Under the pieces are notes generated by a model, which was not told the origin of the DNA, did not search any database, and saw only the letters and a program-made list of their open reading frames with translations. A stretch of 64,000 bases of DNA from positions 1,240,001 through 1,304,000 of the forward strand of contig BJKQ01000004.1 of assembly GCA_006538405.1 (NCBI GenBank). Reading direction: 5' to 3'. Origin of the DNA: Hansfordia pulvinata. Lineage: Eukaryota > Ascomycota > Sordariomycetes > Xylariales. The translations under genes were made by a program, and so were the position numbers. Shown in pieces: positions 14,732 to 25,040 of this stretch. Numbering within the stretch: the first letter of the stretch is position 1; each line of letters opens with the position of its first letter.

Positions 14732-17593
14732 GTCGCGCGGAAAAAAAGTTCATACCTGCATTTCTCTTTGATTACTCTCTCAGCCCAATACCCCGGAACC
14801 ATGCCGTGCACAGTAGTGGACAGAGGGATCGAGCTACGCTGTACCGCCATTTACGGGCCATGTGTTTCTATTTCGGTTACACGGTCGAGCAGGTGGCAGG
14901 ACGGCGGCGGTGGTCTGGGTGCAGCCACCGCCAGGGCGGCGCGCTGTGATGCATGCACGCACGCACGCGAGCACGCATCCCTCCGTGCTGCACGGGGGTT
15001 GCTCCCATTTCCTTTCCACACGGGCTCTTCCTCTTTGTCCTGACCTGTCTCTGTCGCGGTTCCACTGGCTCTTGTTTTTTTCTCTCTCTCTCTCTCTGCA
15101 TTTCCTCTTGTATTATTTCCTTCTTTTCCCCCGCACGTTATGATTAACTACACGACTACATGTACGCAAGTACGGCAACGACGCGGCGGCAACACGCAAG
15201 CACCATTTATGACGATTTCTTTCATGATGAACAAGCTCTCTGGCACATATGTACAATATTCTACCACGGTCAAGCGGAAAGGAGTACTGGGATGAGGCAC
15301 TGGAGGGCTTTCTAGTCCACGGCGTTAATATACGAGCTACCTATTGCGGCTAGCACTCTGCGACGCCCAAGACGCATCATTCCCGGATCCGGTGATCGAG
15401 GCGGGGCGCGACGAGCTTACAAAAAGGTCGGCGCTTACGAGCGGCCGGCGGAAAAAGACATTTCCAACGCAAACGGTGAGTTTGGCCCGCAGGCTCCGTG
15501 GCCCCCATCTGTCATCCGTGGGACTTTGGATATGCCATTAGGTAATAGGGGGGGCCGCAAGGCAGGACAGCAGTGAGCACAGGTCACCTAAGTGTCAGAG
15601 CGTCATAGCAGCACAGTAAAAGGCAAGCACGCGCGCACGAGTACTCGCACGAGTAGACGTGTATATGGGGACGGGAAAAAGGATAGAAGGCGTGGGAGGC
15701 TACGCGTATCGTCGGGCCAGCACGAGCCATCCAAAAGTCCTCGCGCGCGGACCAGGCACAGAACTAACCGGCCGCTGGGCCTTTCTGGCCCAGCGGGACC
15801 CCACCGGAGCGCCCGACAGCTTGTTTCTGACACCTAACGAGCGTCACTGGTGCCCGTCTGGCCGAGTCCGTGCGCTTGCGCTTCCGTTCGCCCGCGGGCT
15901 GGACGGCGCCCCTTTTGCTGACCTCGTGCCTGCTACGCCTGCCTTATGACTGCCCCTGGTTGCTGGAGGTCCTTGCTGCTGCACCTGTGACAGGCGGGAC
16001 CGGCTGCCAAGCTCCCTACCTCTGCCTGTCAGCCTCAAATTGACAGCAGGCCCGCCGCCTACGGACGGGGGCAGGCTCCGCCGGCTTCCTGTCAACCCGC
16101 ATCCCGGGATCCTGGAACGGGGTCACGTGTGTTCTCCGTCTCGGAGATCTGACACGGAGGTGGCGGCGACGTCCCGGCGCCGGTAGGCCCACACCTGCGG
16201 AGCAACGGGTACGGAGCAGCAGAGCCTCACGTAACGCTTTCCGTCTCGGCGCCCATTTGCCTCCGCCGTATACGCCCCGAATGCCGCCGGCAATGGTCCC
16301 ACCTTCCGCCAGATGTGAGTTCCGGAGCGGAAGCTGCGCAAGTAGGTAGGTACTGGACCTACCTACCCGCATGAGGTAGTGACGGAACTCTGTACCTACC
16401 CAAAGGGCCCTGCTCAGCTCCAGTGCCTTATACATGTAGTGCATGTGCTGACTGGGTCGTACTTGCCTGGATGTCTTTGGGTGAGCTGCGCGCGAAGGGC
16501 CGTTCCTTCCACCTCGTGTTCCCATTTGCCTGGTAGGTCAAGTTAGGTACCTACCTACCTTAGGTACCACGCAAAAAGAAGGCCGGGCAAGACTTTCAGC
16601 AGCAGGAACGAATACGCCCTCGCCCCAGCCACTCGTGTCCTTCTTGGTTTTCTTCCTTTGCCCACGCACCCAGACTGGGCGCCCGCGAAAGCGACCGCGA
16701 CTCGAGGGCAGACGCGACAGCACGGTGTCTCTCTCCGGGCCGGCTCGCGATGACCATCGGCAGCCTCCGCCCGAGTCCAGCATCCCACAAGCCGAGGCGG
16801 GCTTTCCCAGCAGGCTCCGGATCCGGGGATGTGGGTCTAGCTCATCCGTCCGAGAGTCGAGCCCTCGAGGCGAGGAGCAGGACCTCGTACCGACGACGGA
16901 GGTGTGCCTCGAGACGCGCCCCTCTTCAACGGCTCGGCACCCGGGGAGCCTCACTAACCACCCGAGAACCCCACCACCTGTGGAAACTGACTGCGGGGTT
17001 CGCGTTGGGGATGGGCAGGAACGCGACGGCAATGAGGGGGTCTGCGCACAGGGACCAGCCGCAACGGAGAGGCGCGGGCCTCGAGGTCTCTGGATCTGGC
17101 TGGATCTCTGATAGCAGATCCAGACGTGGGCGCGCCCGCCCGCGCCAACCCCGCGACTCGGCACATGGGGCCTCGTGCGACAGACCAACTTGGGCATGGC
17201 ATCGCGGGGTAGTTCGGGACGATGCCGAAGCCCGCCTGGGGAGCCTCGCCTGTCGTGTCGAGGGTCTGCTCGCAACAGAGAGGCAGAGGCAGGCAGGCAG
17301 GCAGGCAGACAGGCAGGATGGCAGCAAGGCAGGCGGACAGCTCCCCGCGCGGCTCTCCCCGAAAGCTCGATACGAAATCCCTCTCTCTCTCCATTGGGCC
17401 CCTTGCTGCTGTCTCTTGCATGACCAAGGCAGCGATAATTCCGAACGCTCCTCCATCTCTCCCCATAATTCGGACTCAATCCAGCTTGCCGTCACACCTT
17501 TCGACACAGAATACTACCTGTTGACACACCACCACACTCAGCAGCGCGCAGTCGGCCAAGAAACTAAAAAGTCAGACACGAGAGACAGCCATC
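14732..17593. other. 2.9-kb intergenic region upstream of the aldolase
   Basis: No supported gene. Contents: (CT)n at 15081-15097; a perfect CGAGTACTCG palindrome at 15638-15647; TAGGTA/TACCTA clusters at 16343-16375 and 16540-16566; a GGCA tandem at 17288-17316; and a pyrimidine-rich stretch from 17380 to the aldolase ATG that resembles a core promoter of a highly expressed fungal gene. A long antisense frame at 16538-17479 has no family features and is taken as chance. Confidence 0.5.
17288..17316. repeat. GGCA tandem repeat
   Basis: Imperfect GGCA/GACA tetramers in the upstream region of the aldolase gene. Confidence 0.75.
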
Positions 17594-18557
17594 ATGGAGT
17601 GGAAAAACACCAACAAGACGTACAAGATCCTGGCCGACGCCGAGAAGGGCGGCTACGGCGTCGTCGCGCCCATCGCGTAAGTTCCTTCGGCCGAGGCGGC
17701 TGCTCTGCCCGTACGTTCGCGCGCGCGCGCGCGTTCGACAGGTACACCAAGATCGTTTTCGCTGACGCTTGCGGCCCAGATACAACCTCGAGTGCATCCT
17801 CGCCTTTGTGCGCGCGGCCGAGAAGAAGCGGTCGCCGCTGATCCTGCAGGTGTTTCCCTGGGCCATCACCTTCAGCGACGGGCTGCTGATCCACGCGGCG
17901 GCGCAGGCGGCGCGCACCGCCAGCGTGCCCATCGCCATCCACCTCGACCACGCGCAGGACCAGAAGCTGATCCGTCACGCCGCCGACAACCTGCCCTTCG
18001 ACTCCATCATGGTCGACATGTCGCACCACGAGATGCCCGAGAACCTGGCCCTGACGAAGGAGCTCGTCGCGTACTGCAACTCGAAGCACATCACCACCGA
18101 GGCCGAGCCGGGCCGCATCGAGGGCGGCGAAGACGGCATCGCCGACACGGCCGACCTGGCCGGCGCCCTGACCACCGAGGAGCAGGTCGAGGACTTCATC
18201 GCCACGGGCATCGACTTTTTGGCCCCCGCGTTCGGCAACGTGCACGGCGAGTACGGGGCGCGGGGCCCCGTCCTCGAGTACGACCGGCTCGACATGATCC
18301 GCGAGAAGGTGGCGGGCCGCGTGCGCATCGTCCTGCACGGCACCAACGACTTCCCCGAGGACGTCATGAAGCGGTGCATCGCCGGCAAGACGACAAAGAT
18401 CAACGTCAACAAGCTCGTCCTCGACGACTACCTCGTCCACCTCAAGGCCAAGGCCCCGACCACCTCGCTCACCACCCTCATGGAGCAGGGCGTCGCCGAG
18501 ATCCAGAAGCTCGTCGAGTGGCAGATGGACGTCTGCGGCTCCACGGGCAAGGCGTAG
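17594..18557 (+). CDS. Class II ketose-bisphosphate aldolase (fructose/tagatose-bisphosphate type)
   Basis: A zinc-dependent aldolase that splits a ketose (bis)phosphate into dihydroxyacetone phosphate and an aldehyde. Exons 17594-17676 and 17780-18557 give 286 residues with no frame defect. The intron (17677-17779) carries a (CG)8 tract. Residues 18-33 (EKGGYGVVAPIA, then YNLEC) match the aldolase start; IHLDHAQD gives a metal His at about 85; EAEPGRIEGGEDG is the flexible loop region; GNVHGEYG and VLHGTNDFP supply the other metal His residues; TTKINVNK is the phosphate-binding end. The length and motifs resemble GatY/KbaY-like aldolases more than yeast glycolytic Fba1 (about 360 residues), so it may act on tagatose-1,6-bisphosphate or a related ketose phosphate. 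Substrate is not decidable from sequence. It converges with the subtilisin-like gene. Confidence 0.9.
17718..17733. repeat. (CG)8 tract in aldolase intron
   Basis: A perfect alternating CG run about 40 nt after the donor of the only intron of the aldolase gene; a Z-DNA-prone sequence. Confidence 0.9.
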
Positions 18558-18973
18558 TAGGGGTGGTATCAGGTGGCATTGACTCCTGGGGTTGGGAGGG
18601 CGTTGTACATATGATAGCATGATGAATATGTAGTTAATGATTGCAATTGGAATTTCGTTTCTCTCGCTTGATTAAAACCATACGCGCTCATTCTAGATTG
18701 CCGTCTTCACTAAGTGCGCGATTGTTGTGACTGGTTGAATGAGGGTCTCCTCTCCAGAAGGGATCAGCTTCTTCGGACGCTGGAATGCATGTTGAAAGAC
18801 ACAGGGCGGACAGTCTTGCCCTGTGAAAGGTCACGTGCAATGCCCATCTGACTGACAGACAACACCTTTTTGCGAATGAGGAAGACAACGTACTCTTTGA
18901 CTGACTCTTGTTCCATTTTCATTTTGTATCACAGGCACGGCCATCAAGGCCAAGCAGAAAAGTTGGGAGAAGT
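18558..18973. other. Convergent intergenic region
   Basis: Contains the 3' flanks of the aldolase (+) and the subtilisin-like gene (-). No further feature is seen. Confidence 0.5.
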
Positions 18974-20358
18974 TCAAACCCTCGGGTCTTCTTCCTGCTC
19001 ATATCCCCTCCCAGCCCGTCTTGAGATCCTCTTCCCAAGCCTCCCGGGCATCTTCTCGCCACCGTTGTAAAGAAAGCGCTTGGGGGTCTGGTTTTTCTTC
19101 TTATCGGAACGAGTGGCCAGCACGACGTTCTCGTTGTAACCCAGCACGAGGAAGCGCTTGCGCCGGTCGGCGCCGCTGTCCGCCTTCTCGAGCCATTGCA
19201 TATAGAGCTCGAGGGCGCCCGCGACGGCGGTGGCCGCCGATCCGCCCCGGAACGGCAAGTCGTTCTGGCCGGCGAGGACGCCACTCCCGGGCCCCAAGAT
19301 GTCCACCAGCGTGCCGTAGTTACTCTTCTCCTGCTCTGTAAGTGACACCCCTGTCGTCGTGCCCACAGTGATCATGTCCTTGGACCTGGCTGGGACTACG
19401 TTGGTTATTGGTTTCTATCATCACCATTTGTGTCAGTTTCTCGAGCATCTTGAAGTGCCGCCGCCATCATTCCCACGGGGCGCCAGGCGGGGGGGGGGGG
19501 GGGGGTTGAGGGGAGGGGGTTGCTGCTTACCCCTTGGGTACCCGCAGCCCCTATCACAGGGATACCCGCTTCCAATGCCTTCTCGATGGCTTCCATGAGC
19601 AGCCCGACGTACTCCGGTCCATAGGCCTGGTTGAGTTTACCGGCCCAGAACGCTGCCGAGACATGGTTAGCCAGAGGAGTGGGCAGTGGCCGAGTTTCGG
19701 TTCGGGGCACTGGGCTCTTACCCAGCGGAATCACCATGTTGGCTTTCTTTTCCCTGCCGTGTCTTTTGATGTGCCTGGTGGCCCATTCAATGCCTTCCTT
19801 AACATCGACAACCGCGTCCTGTTTGGATGGCGAAAGAGACACGAAATCAGCTTCACACACACACCCGCACACCCGCACACACATACACACAAGCCGCGAT
19901 GCGACTGGGACGGAACTGCGAGCTCTTACCTTGTCCGATAGACAGATTTGGACGAAGAAGACTTTGGCCTTGGGCAGAATCCCGTGTTTCTTGCCCGCAA
20001 TCACCGAAGCCACGGCATTGGCGTGGAGGAAAGGGGTTTTGGGATCCTTGAGCGGCCACAGTTTGTTCGTGGAGTAGTGATTGTCGCCGGCGTCGTAGGC
20101 GTCCTTGATGTCCGGGTCGTCCAGGTCGATGCCGCAGTCCAGGATGTACGAGTACATTCCGTCGCCGCGGTCGTGCGGATCGCCCTCGAACTTGTATTGC
20201 TTCCCCTCGATGTCAGCCTCCTGGTTGGAAATGCGGACCTCGGTCGTGGACCCGTGTTCCTCGTGTCTTGCCGCCAAGCCGTGCGGTATCGCTCTGGCGC
20301 CCACGTGACAGCCCGGGGAGAGCAGACAAAGCAGGAAAAGGTAGTCGTTCGCCTTCAT
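18974..20358 (-). CDS. Secreted subtilisin-like (S8) peptidase, atypical oxyanion position
   Basis: Probably a secreted serine peptidase or an inactive relative. Exons 20358-19930, 19818-19722, 19652-19531 and 19414-18974 sum to 1089 nt, 362 residues, all phases consistent. Residues 1-23 look like a signal peptide. The S8 triad can be placed: Asp74 in YSYILDCGID, His112 in HANAVASVIAG, and Ser in FRGGSAATAVAG. The usual Asn of the AAGN oxyanion motif is Thr here (IGAAGTQG), and the canonical HGTHVAG and GTSMAAP boxes are both degenerate. The short N-terminal segment (24-65) is too small for a normal I9 propeptide. The tail is Lys/Arg-rich. Intron 1 has a CA-rich tract and intron 3 a 17-base homopolymer. 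It may be a pseudopeptidase; activity is uncertain, fold membership fairly sure. Confidence 0.8.
19489..19505. repeat. G17 homopolymer
   Basis: Seventeen G on the + strand inside intron 3 of the subtilisin-like gene (C17 on the coding strand). Confidence 0.9.
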
Positions 20359-21884
20359 GATGTTGCCTCTGTGTCCGTGGAAGCCTCGGTCGATCGGTTA
20401 CGGGCCCGGGCGGGGGGGCTGCTTCTCCGGATGCCAGCGAGAGAGGGGTCGGCTTTGGGCGACAACGCTTGCTGGCGCTGCTCGCGCGCGCTGGCCCAAG
20501 TCACGGCCGCCTTCGACATCTTATACTCGAGGGCGCCGGCCGCAGCAGAGGCGCGGGCAAAGAAGAACGAACGACGTTCTCGCCACCGACTCGGCACTGA
20601 CAGGCACACAGGTCAGGAATAGCTGACGACGATGGCGACTCGCTGCCGACCTCCTTTCGGCGACTTCGGGTCGCGCTGGGCCTCGGACTGCAGACTCAAG
20701 TTCCAGGAAGCAAGCGAGGCGCTCTTCCTTCGAAACCTTCCCTCGTGCGGCTGTCGAAAGGGTGGCGTACATCCCCGGTGTCCAGTCCCATGTAGTCCAA
20801 CATCAATACATGTACCTACGGTACCTACCTACCACCTACATGTACTACACGAGTGGTCCTTCCAGATGCGATCCTGCCAATATCCGAGTCGCGAACATCC
20901 TGATCCGCTACGAGTGGCGGCAGGTACAGCCCAGCATAAGTACATTAGGTACATGCAGGAGAACTGGACCATTTGAACATCTTCCAAGGTTGGCCAGGTC
21001 CACCTACTTGACGTACGGGTTGGACCACATATGCAACAGTTCCATACTGGTTTCCATGCATTGGCACCTACCGGGGTTCAGAATACACATACCTTGCAAG
21101 TCCCAATCGTCCATTCTGGTGTGGCCGGCCAGCGGGTCCCCGCTACTCTGGATGACACATTTATTTTTTTAAAAGTCAGGCAGATCCTATCCATGGATAA
21201 GTTGCCAGATGAAGGCTAGGCAAGCCAGGAACCGGACCCAGACCGTCGGGATTCTGCAAAACATCATATTGCCACTGGAAACCCAGCCGACATCCCCAGT
21301 GGCAAAGCAGCATCATTGGTAATATTTATGTCGTCGCAGTCATCAAACCCAGCCCCCACGTCCCTGAGGTACAAGCAGGCAGTCCGTACAACTGTGAGCT
21401 CGACGTAGCCGAGAAGCCCGGCCGACAGTTCCCCAGCTGGCAGCCCGCTGTGGCCCATGAGATCTCATATGACCACCATCACCGGCGTCGATCCGAATCA
21501 CTTCGAGCCGCATGCGCGGTGAGGCTCAAGTCGACCCGACGCAGTGGCGCCGAGTGGGGTTCCAATCGCCCCCTGCCATCTGCCACGATACACTGCCGGA
21601 GCCCTGTTTGTCCTCTTTGGGCCAACGGCATCCTTCTGGGGTTTCATTGTCCCGTTGAGCGAGGCTTGGAATACGCCACTGGAGGGCTTTCGCCCACCTT
21701 CGAATTCGAAGCGGCTCAAGACCTGGACGCAGGCCCCGATCGGCTGGATGGGCCTCTGGCACGTGGGCAATGACAGTCCCGCATTCAATATTACTCCTTG
21801 GAGTAAATCGTCCCGAAATTGTCCTTCGGTCTCCGGCGGCCCCTCGCCCCTTCGACGCCCATGCGTCGGATTTGAAAGGCTTAC
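20359..21884. other. Intergenic region upstream of the subtilisin-like gene
   Basis: No supported gene. A dense TACCTA/TACATGTA cluster lies at 20806-20860. The left end should hold the promoter of the subtilisin-like gene. If the Rrn9-like gene has a further 3' exon it would lie in the right end, since a strong GTAAGT donor-like site overlaps its stop near 21884. Confidence 0.45.
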
Positions 21885-24271
21885 TTACGTAGACCCGCCG
21901 TCCTCCACGCTATCCCCCTTCCTGAGCGTCACCGCCGTCGCCCCACGCGACGATGAGACGCGCTCGCGTTTGCGCTTTCTCGGCTTGACCGCGCCGACGC
22001 CACCGCTCTCGCCTCCCGAGGACGCAGTATCAGGCCCGCGGCGCTGTTGCTGATGTTGCTGCTGCTGAGGGCGCCCCCAGCTGGCCCAGCCGGGGCGCGC
22101 CCGCACCGGCTTCAGGAAGCCGTCCGCGTGCACCAGCCCGAGCATCTCGTCCTCGCTATCGACCAGATGCGCCAGCAGGAGCTCAGACGCGGGGGCCACC
22201 CGCCGCCGCCGCCGCCGCCGTCGTCGACAGCAACGCCGTGCACGAGCTTCATGTGCCGCGTCAGGTTGGAGCGCCGCGCGAAGCCGCTGGTGGACCGCGG
22301 GCAGTCCGCGCGCTCGCAGTAGACAACGATGCCGGCGCCGGGGGACCCGGACCGTGATCGCGAAGAAGGGCGGCTGCCAGCCGGCGTCTGGCTCCGCGCG
22401 GGCCGTCTGCTATCCCCCTCCGACTCGGAGGGCGGCGCGTCGGATACACCCCCGCCTCCGCCAGCTCGGGGCCGGTAAGGCTCGGGGACACGATCAGGCG
22501 TCTCGACGGAGGGCTCTGGCGGCATCCCTGCCATTCCCGGGTAGTACCGCGTGGTCCGAGCGCGGGCCCAAGAAGAGGCGGCAGTCCCGGGCTCCGCGTG
22601 CTCGCGCAGAGTGTGCAGCTCCATGCTTCCACCAAACAGGTCCGCACACCTGCGCGCGGCGCGATCGAGCGCTGCGGCGGGGAAGCCGGCCAGTGCCGCG
22701 GCGCCCACGACGTCGCGCCAACCCCGCGGCCCGGCACGCGGCTTGCGAGTGTGATCGGCCTGCTGCTGCTCTCTCGAGGTGACGCTTGCGGCCGCGGCTG
22801 TCTCATGATCGCGTGCTACTGCCGTAGGCCGAGTGAAACGCGCGCGCCTCTTGGGCGCTGTGTCACTTTCTTCCTCCTCGGCGCTCTCCCCGCCCGGTTC
22901 GTCCCCTGAGTCGATTTCGGTAGCTTGCTTTGCGCCCGAACCCCTGGCTGCTTCTGCGTTTCCTTCTCCCTCCTCGACTATTGCTTGGCTTTGGGGGGCA
23001 ACTCCCACGGCCTGCGCTGCAGATATTTCCCGCGAGCTCACGCCGCCATCGGGTGCAGGGATGGGCCTCTTCATGATCTTGGCCCTGCGGACTTCATACT
23101 CGTAGTCGGTCTCCCCAGAAAGGCGCGCGATCACCTTTCGCGGCCTGCCTCTTTTCTTGGCTAGTGGCGGGTTGGCTGCTTGCGCCGTGGGCGCAGTCTG
23201 GTACTTGCGTGGTCTGCCGAGGCCCTTTCCCTTGCTTCCTGCCCCCTTGTCCGTGGCCTCAGACGCGTAGTCCGTGGACGAGGCGCGGGTGACAGTCCGG
23301 CGCGAGGACTCCGAGTTTTCCGAGTCGCTCGAGTCGGACAAGTGATTCACCGTGGCCTCCTGGGCGTGATGCAGGACGGATAGGGCCGCATCCAGTCGGT
23401 CGAGGACGACGAGCATAGAGGGACGGAGGAGAGCGTAGGAGGCGTCGTCGTCTGCGGCAAAGGCGGGCCGCAGGGGCACACGCCTGGCGGCACGTTTACG
23501 CCGAGAGCAAGCCCCGGTGTCGCTGGACATGTCGACGTCCATCTCGCTTGCGCTCGACGCGGCGCCTTGTGTCCCTCGCAGCCTTGAGCCCGACCTGCCC
23601 GGCTGGTCAGACTGCGTCGCCGCGTCATCGGCGTCCGTGGTGTCGGCACCCATCCCGGCGGCACCCTCGTCCGCCCAACGCCGCGCATCCAGCCTTTCCT
23701 TGGCGTGCCGCAGCGCCGCGGCGGAAATGCACTCGACCAGCTGGTCGCGCGGGGTTTCGTCCGCGGCGATGCGCCTCAGAGTGAGTTCCTCGTCCGGGCC
23801 GTCACGTCTCGTACCCATAAAGTCCGGCTCGGGAACAAGGTCGGACTTCATCGGCCATGCGGTCCACGCACGCGGGGGGCCCACGTATCGGGCTTCACGG
23901 GCTTGCCGGTGGCGGTATTGATGTCCTGGTTTTTTCCAGGGAGGTCAGTCGTCGGTTCGAGGGCGCGGAAACGGCGAATGGGAGAAGCAGAGAGCGCTCA
24001 CGTGACCTGGCACAGGCTCGTGGCCGGCGTGCTGCGACAAAGTGGGTGGCGTGGCGGCTGCGTCGTGCCTCTGTGTGAGCGCAAAGGCGTTGTACAGATG
24101 GGCGGCGAGGTCGCGGTTGCGCAGCTGGTCCAGCGCAGCGGCCGTGTCGATCTCGTCGGCGTTGAACTGCCGCCAGGTCGACTTCGGGCCGCGCCAGCGG
24201 TTCGGCCGCTCGTCGGCCGAGGACGAGCCCAACTCATCGGATGAGGGTGAGAAGTCATCGGAGGAAGCCAT
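21885..24271 (-). CDS. Rrn9-domain protein with AT-hooks and C2H2 finger (Pol I initiation factor-like), one-base frameshift
   Basis: Probably a nuclear/nucleolar factor for rDNA transcription, by relation to yeast Rrn9 of the upstream activating factor. Exon 1 (24271-24007) has NRWRGPKSTWRQF and ALDQLRNRDLAAHLYNAFAL, the Rrn9-domain signature (about 22-70). The intron is 23926-24006. Exon 2 continues with RAWTAWPM, an acidic/Ser-rich middle, two AT-hook cores GRPRK at about 323-352, and a finger C-x4-C-x12-H-x4-H at about 625-651. After a Gly run the useful frame changes: at 22191-22201 one more base in a G or C run continues into ELLLAHLVDSEDEM and an Arg/Lys-rich end at 21885. Exon sum plus one is 2307 nt, 768 residues. 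A short intron of about 50 nt over the Gly run is a weaker alternative. Domain calls are good; Pol I function is inferred. Confidence 0.78.
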
Positions 24272-25040
24272 TGTGCCGTGCAGGGCGACGGGTTGGGCCT
24301 GGCGGGCGCGGTGCGGTGCGGCCCAGACTTTGATGACATCGAGAGGATTTGGCTGCACCGGCAAGCAGGCCGCGTACCGAACCGAGCAGCTCTCGGTGGG
24401 GCGGAGCGCGGTCGCGGGCCTCCAGTGGCACAATTGACGAGCGTGGGAGCGAGAGGATGGCGGCCGCTCGGTTGAAGCAAGATAAGTACCAGTTGTTCGG
24501 AGAGATTTTGGCTCGCGTTGATGACGCGGAAGCAACCAGCAAGGAGTAGAAGCCGGAATCAGTTGGTGAAGAATGATACGAGTAATAATGAGCGTGGGTG
24601 GCGGGGGAGTGGTTTTTGCTGATACGTCGGTTGGGCGGTATCTATGAGGTACCTACTGTACAGAGAGGGCAACCACGACCGGTGGATGGGAAAATCGCAG
24701 CAAGCACCACCACCACCTCCTCCCCCTCCTGAATTGAGCGCACTTGATCGTGCAGCCCAAGCATCAATTTACAAGCAGCACACGACCTTTTCAGACCGCG
24801 ACACATGGATGTTGGTTCAACGTAGATAGCTATGGAGAACTGAAGATAATCTGGTATGGCCTCCATCTTCGTCTGGGCACCGAGAGACACTTCAACCACC
24901 CGTGATCGACCCGTGAAACGCTTCCATCATCGTATGTGGCGGCACGCGTAGATTGTCACGCCGGGGATGATGGGTAAAGTATGGAGGAACAAGCTTGACT
25001 GCATTTTCTAGAAAAACCCGCTTTTTACACAATATGAACA
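24272..25040. other. Intergenic region upstream of the Rrn9-like gene
   Basis: Separates two minus-strand genes. A CCA/CCT tract lies at about 24706-24730. No gene is seen. Confidence 0.5.

Noticed and set aside
16538..17479. 313-codon open frame on the minus strand upstream of the aldolase
   Set aside because: Arg/Ser/Pro-rich, overlaps several other open frames, no domain, and it lies over the presumed aldolase promoter; expected by chance in GC-rich DNA.
17592..18620. 342-codon antisense frame over the aldolase
   Set aside because: Antisense shadow of a strongly supported gene in GC-rich codons.
22200..22250. A roughly 50-nt intron explaining the frame change in the Rrn9-like gene
   Set aside because: It would need a GTTGCT donor, has no branch-like site and consists of GGC repeats; a missing base fits better with the other seven sites.
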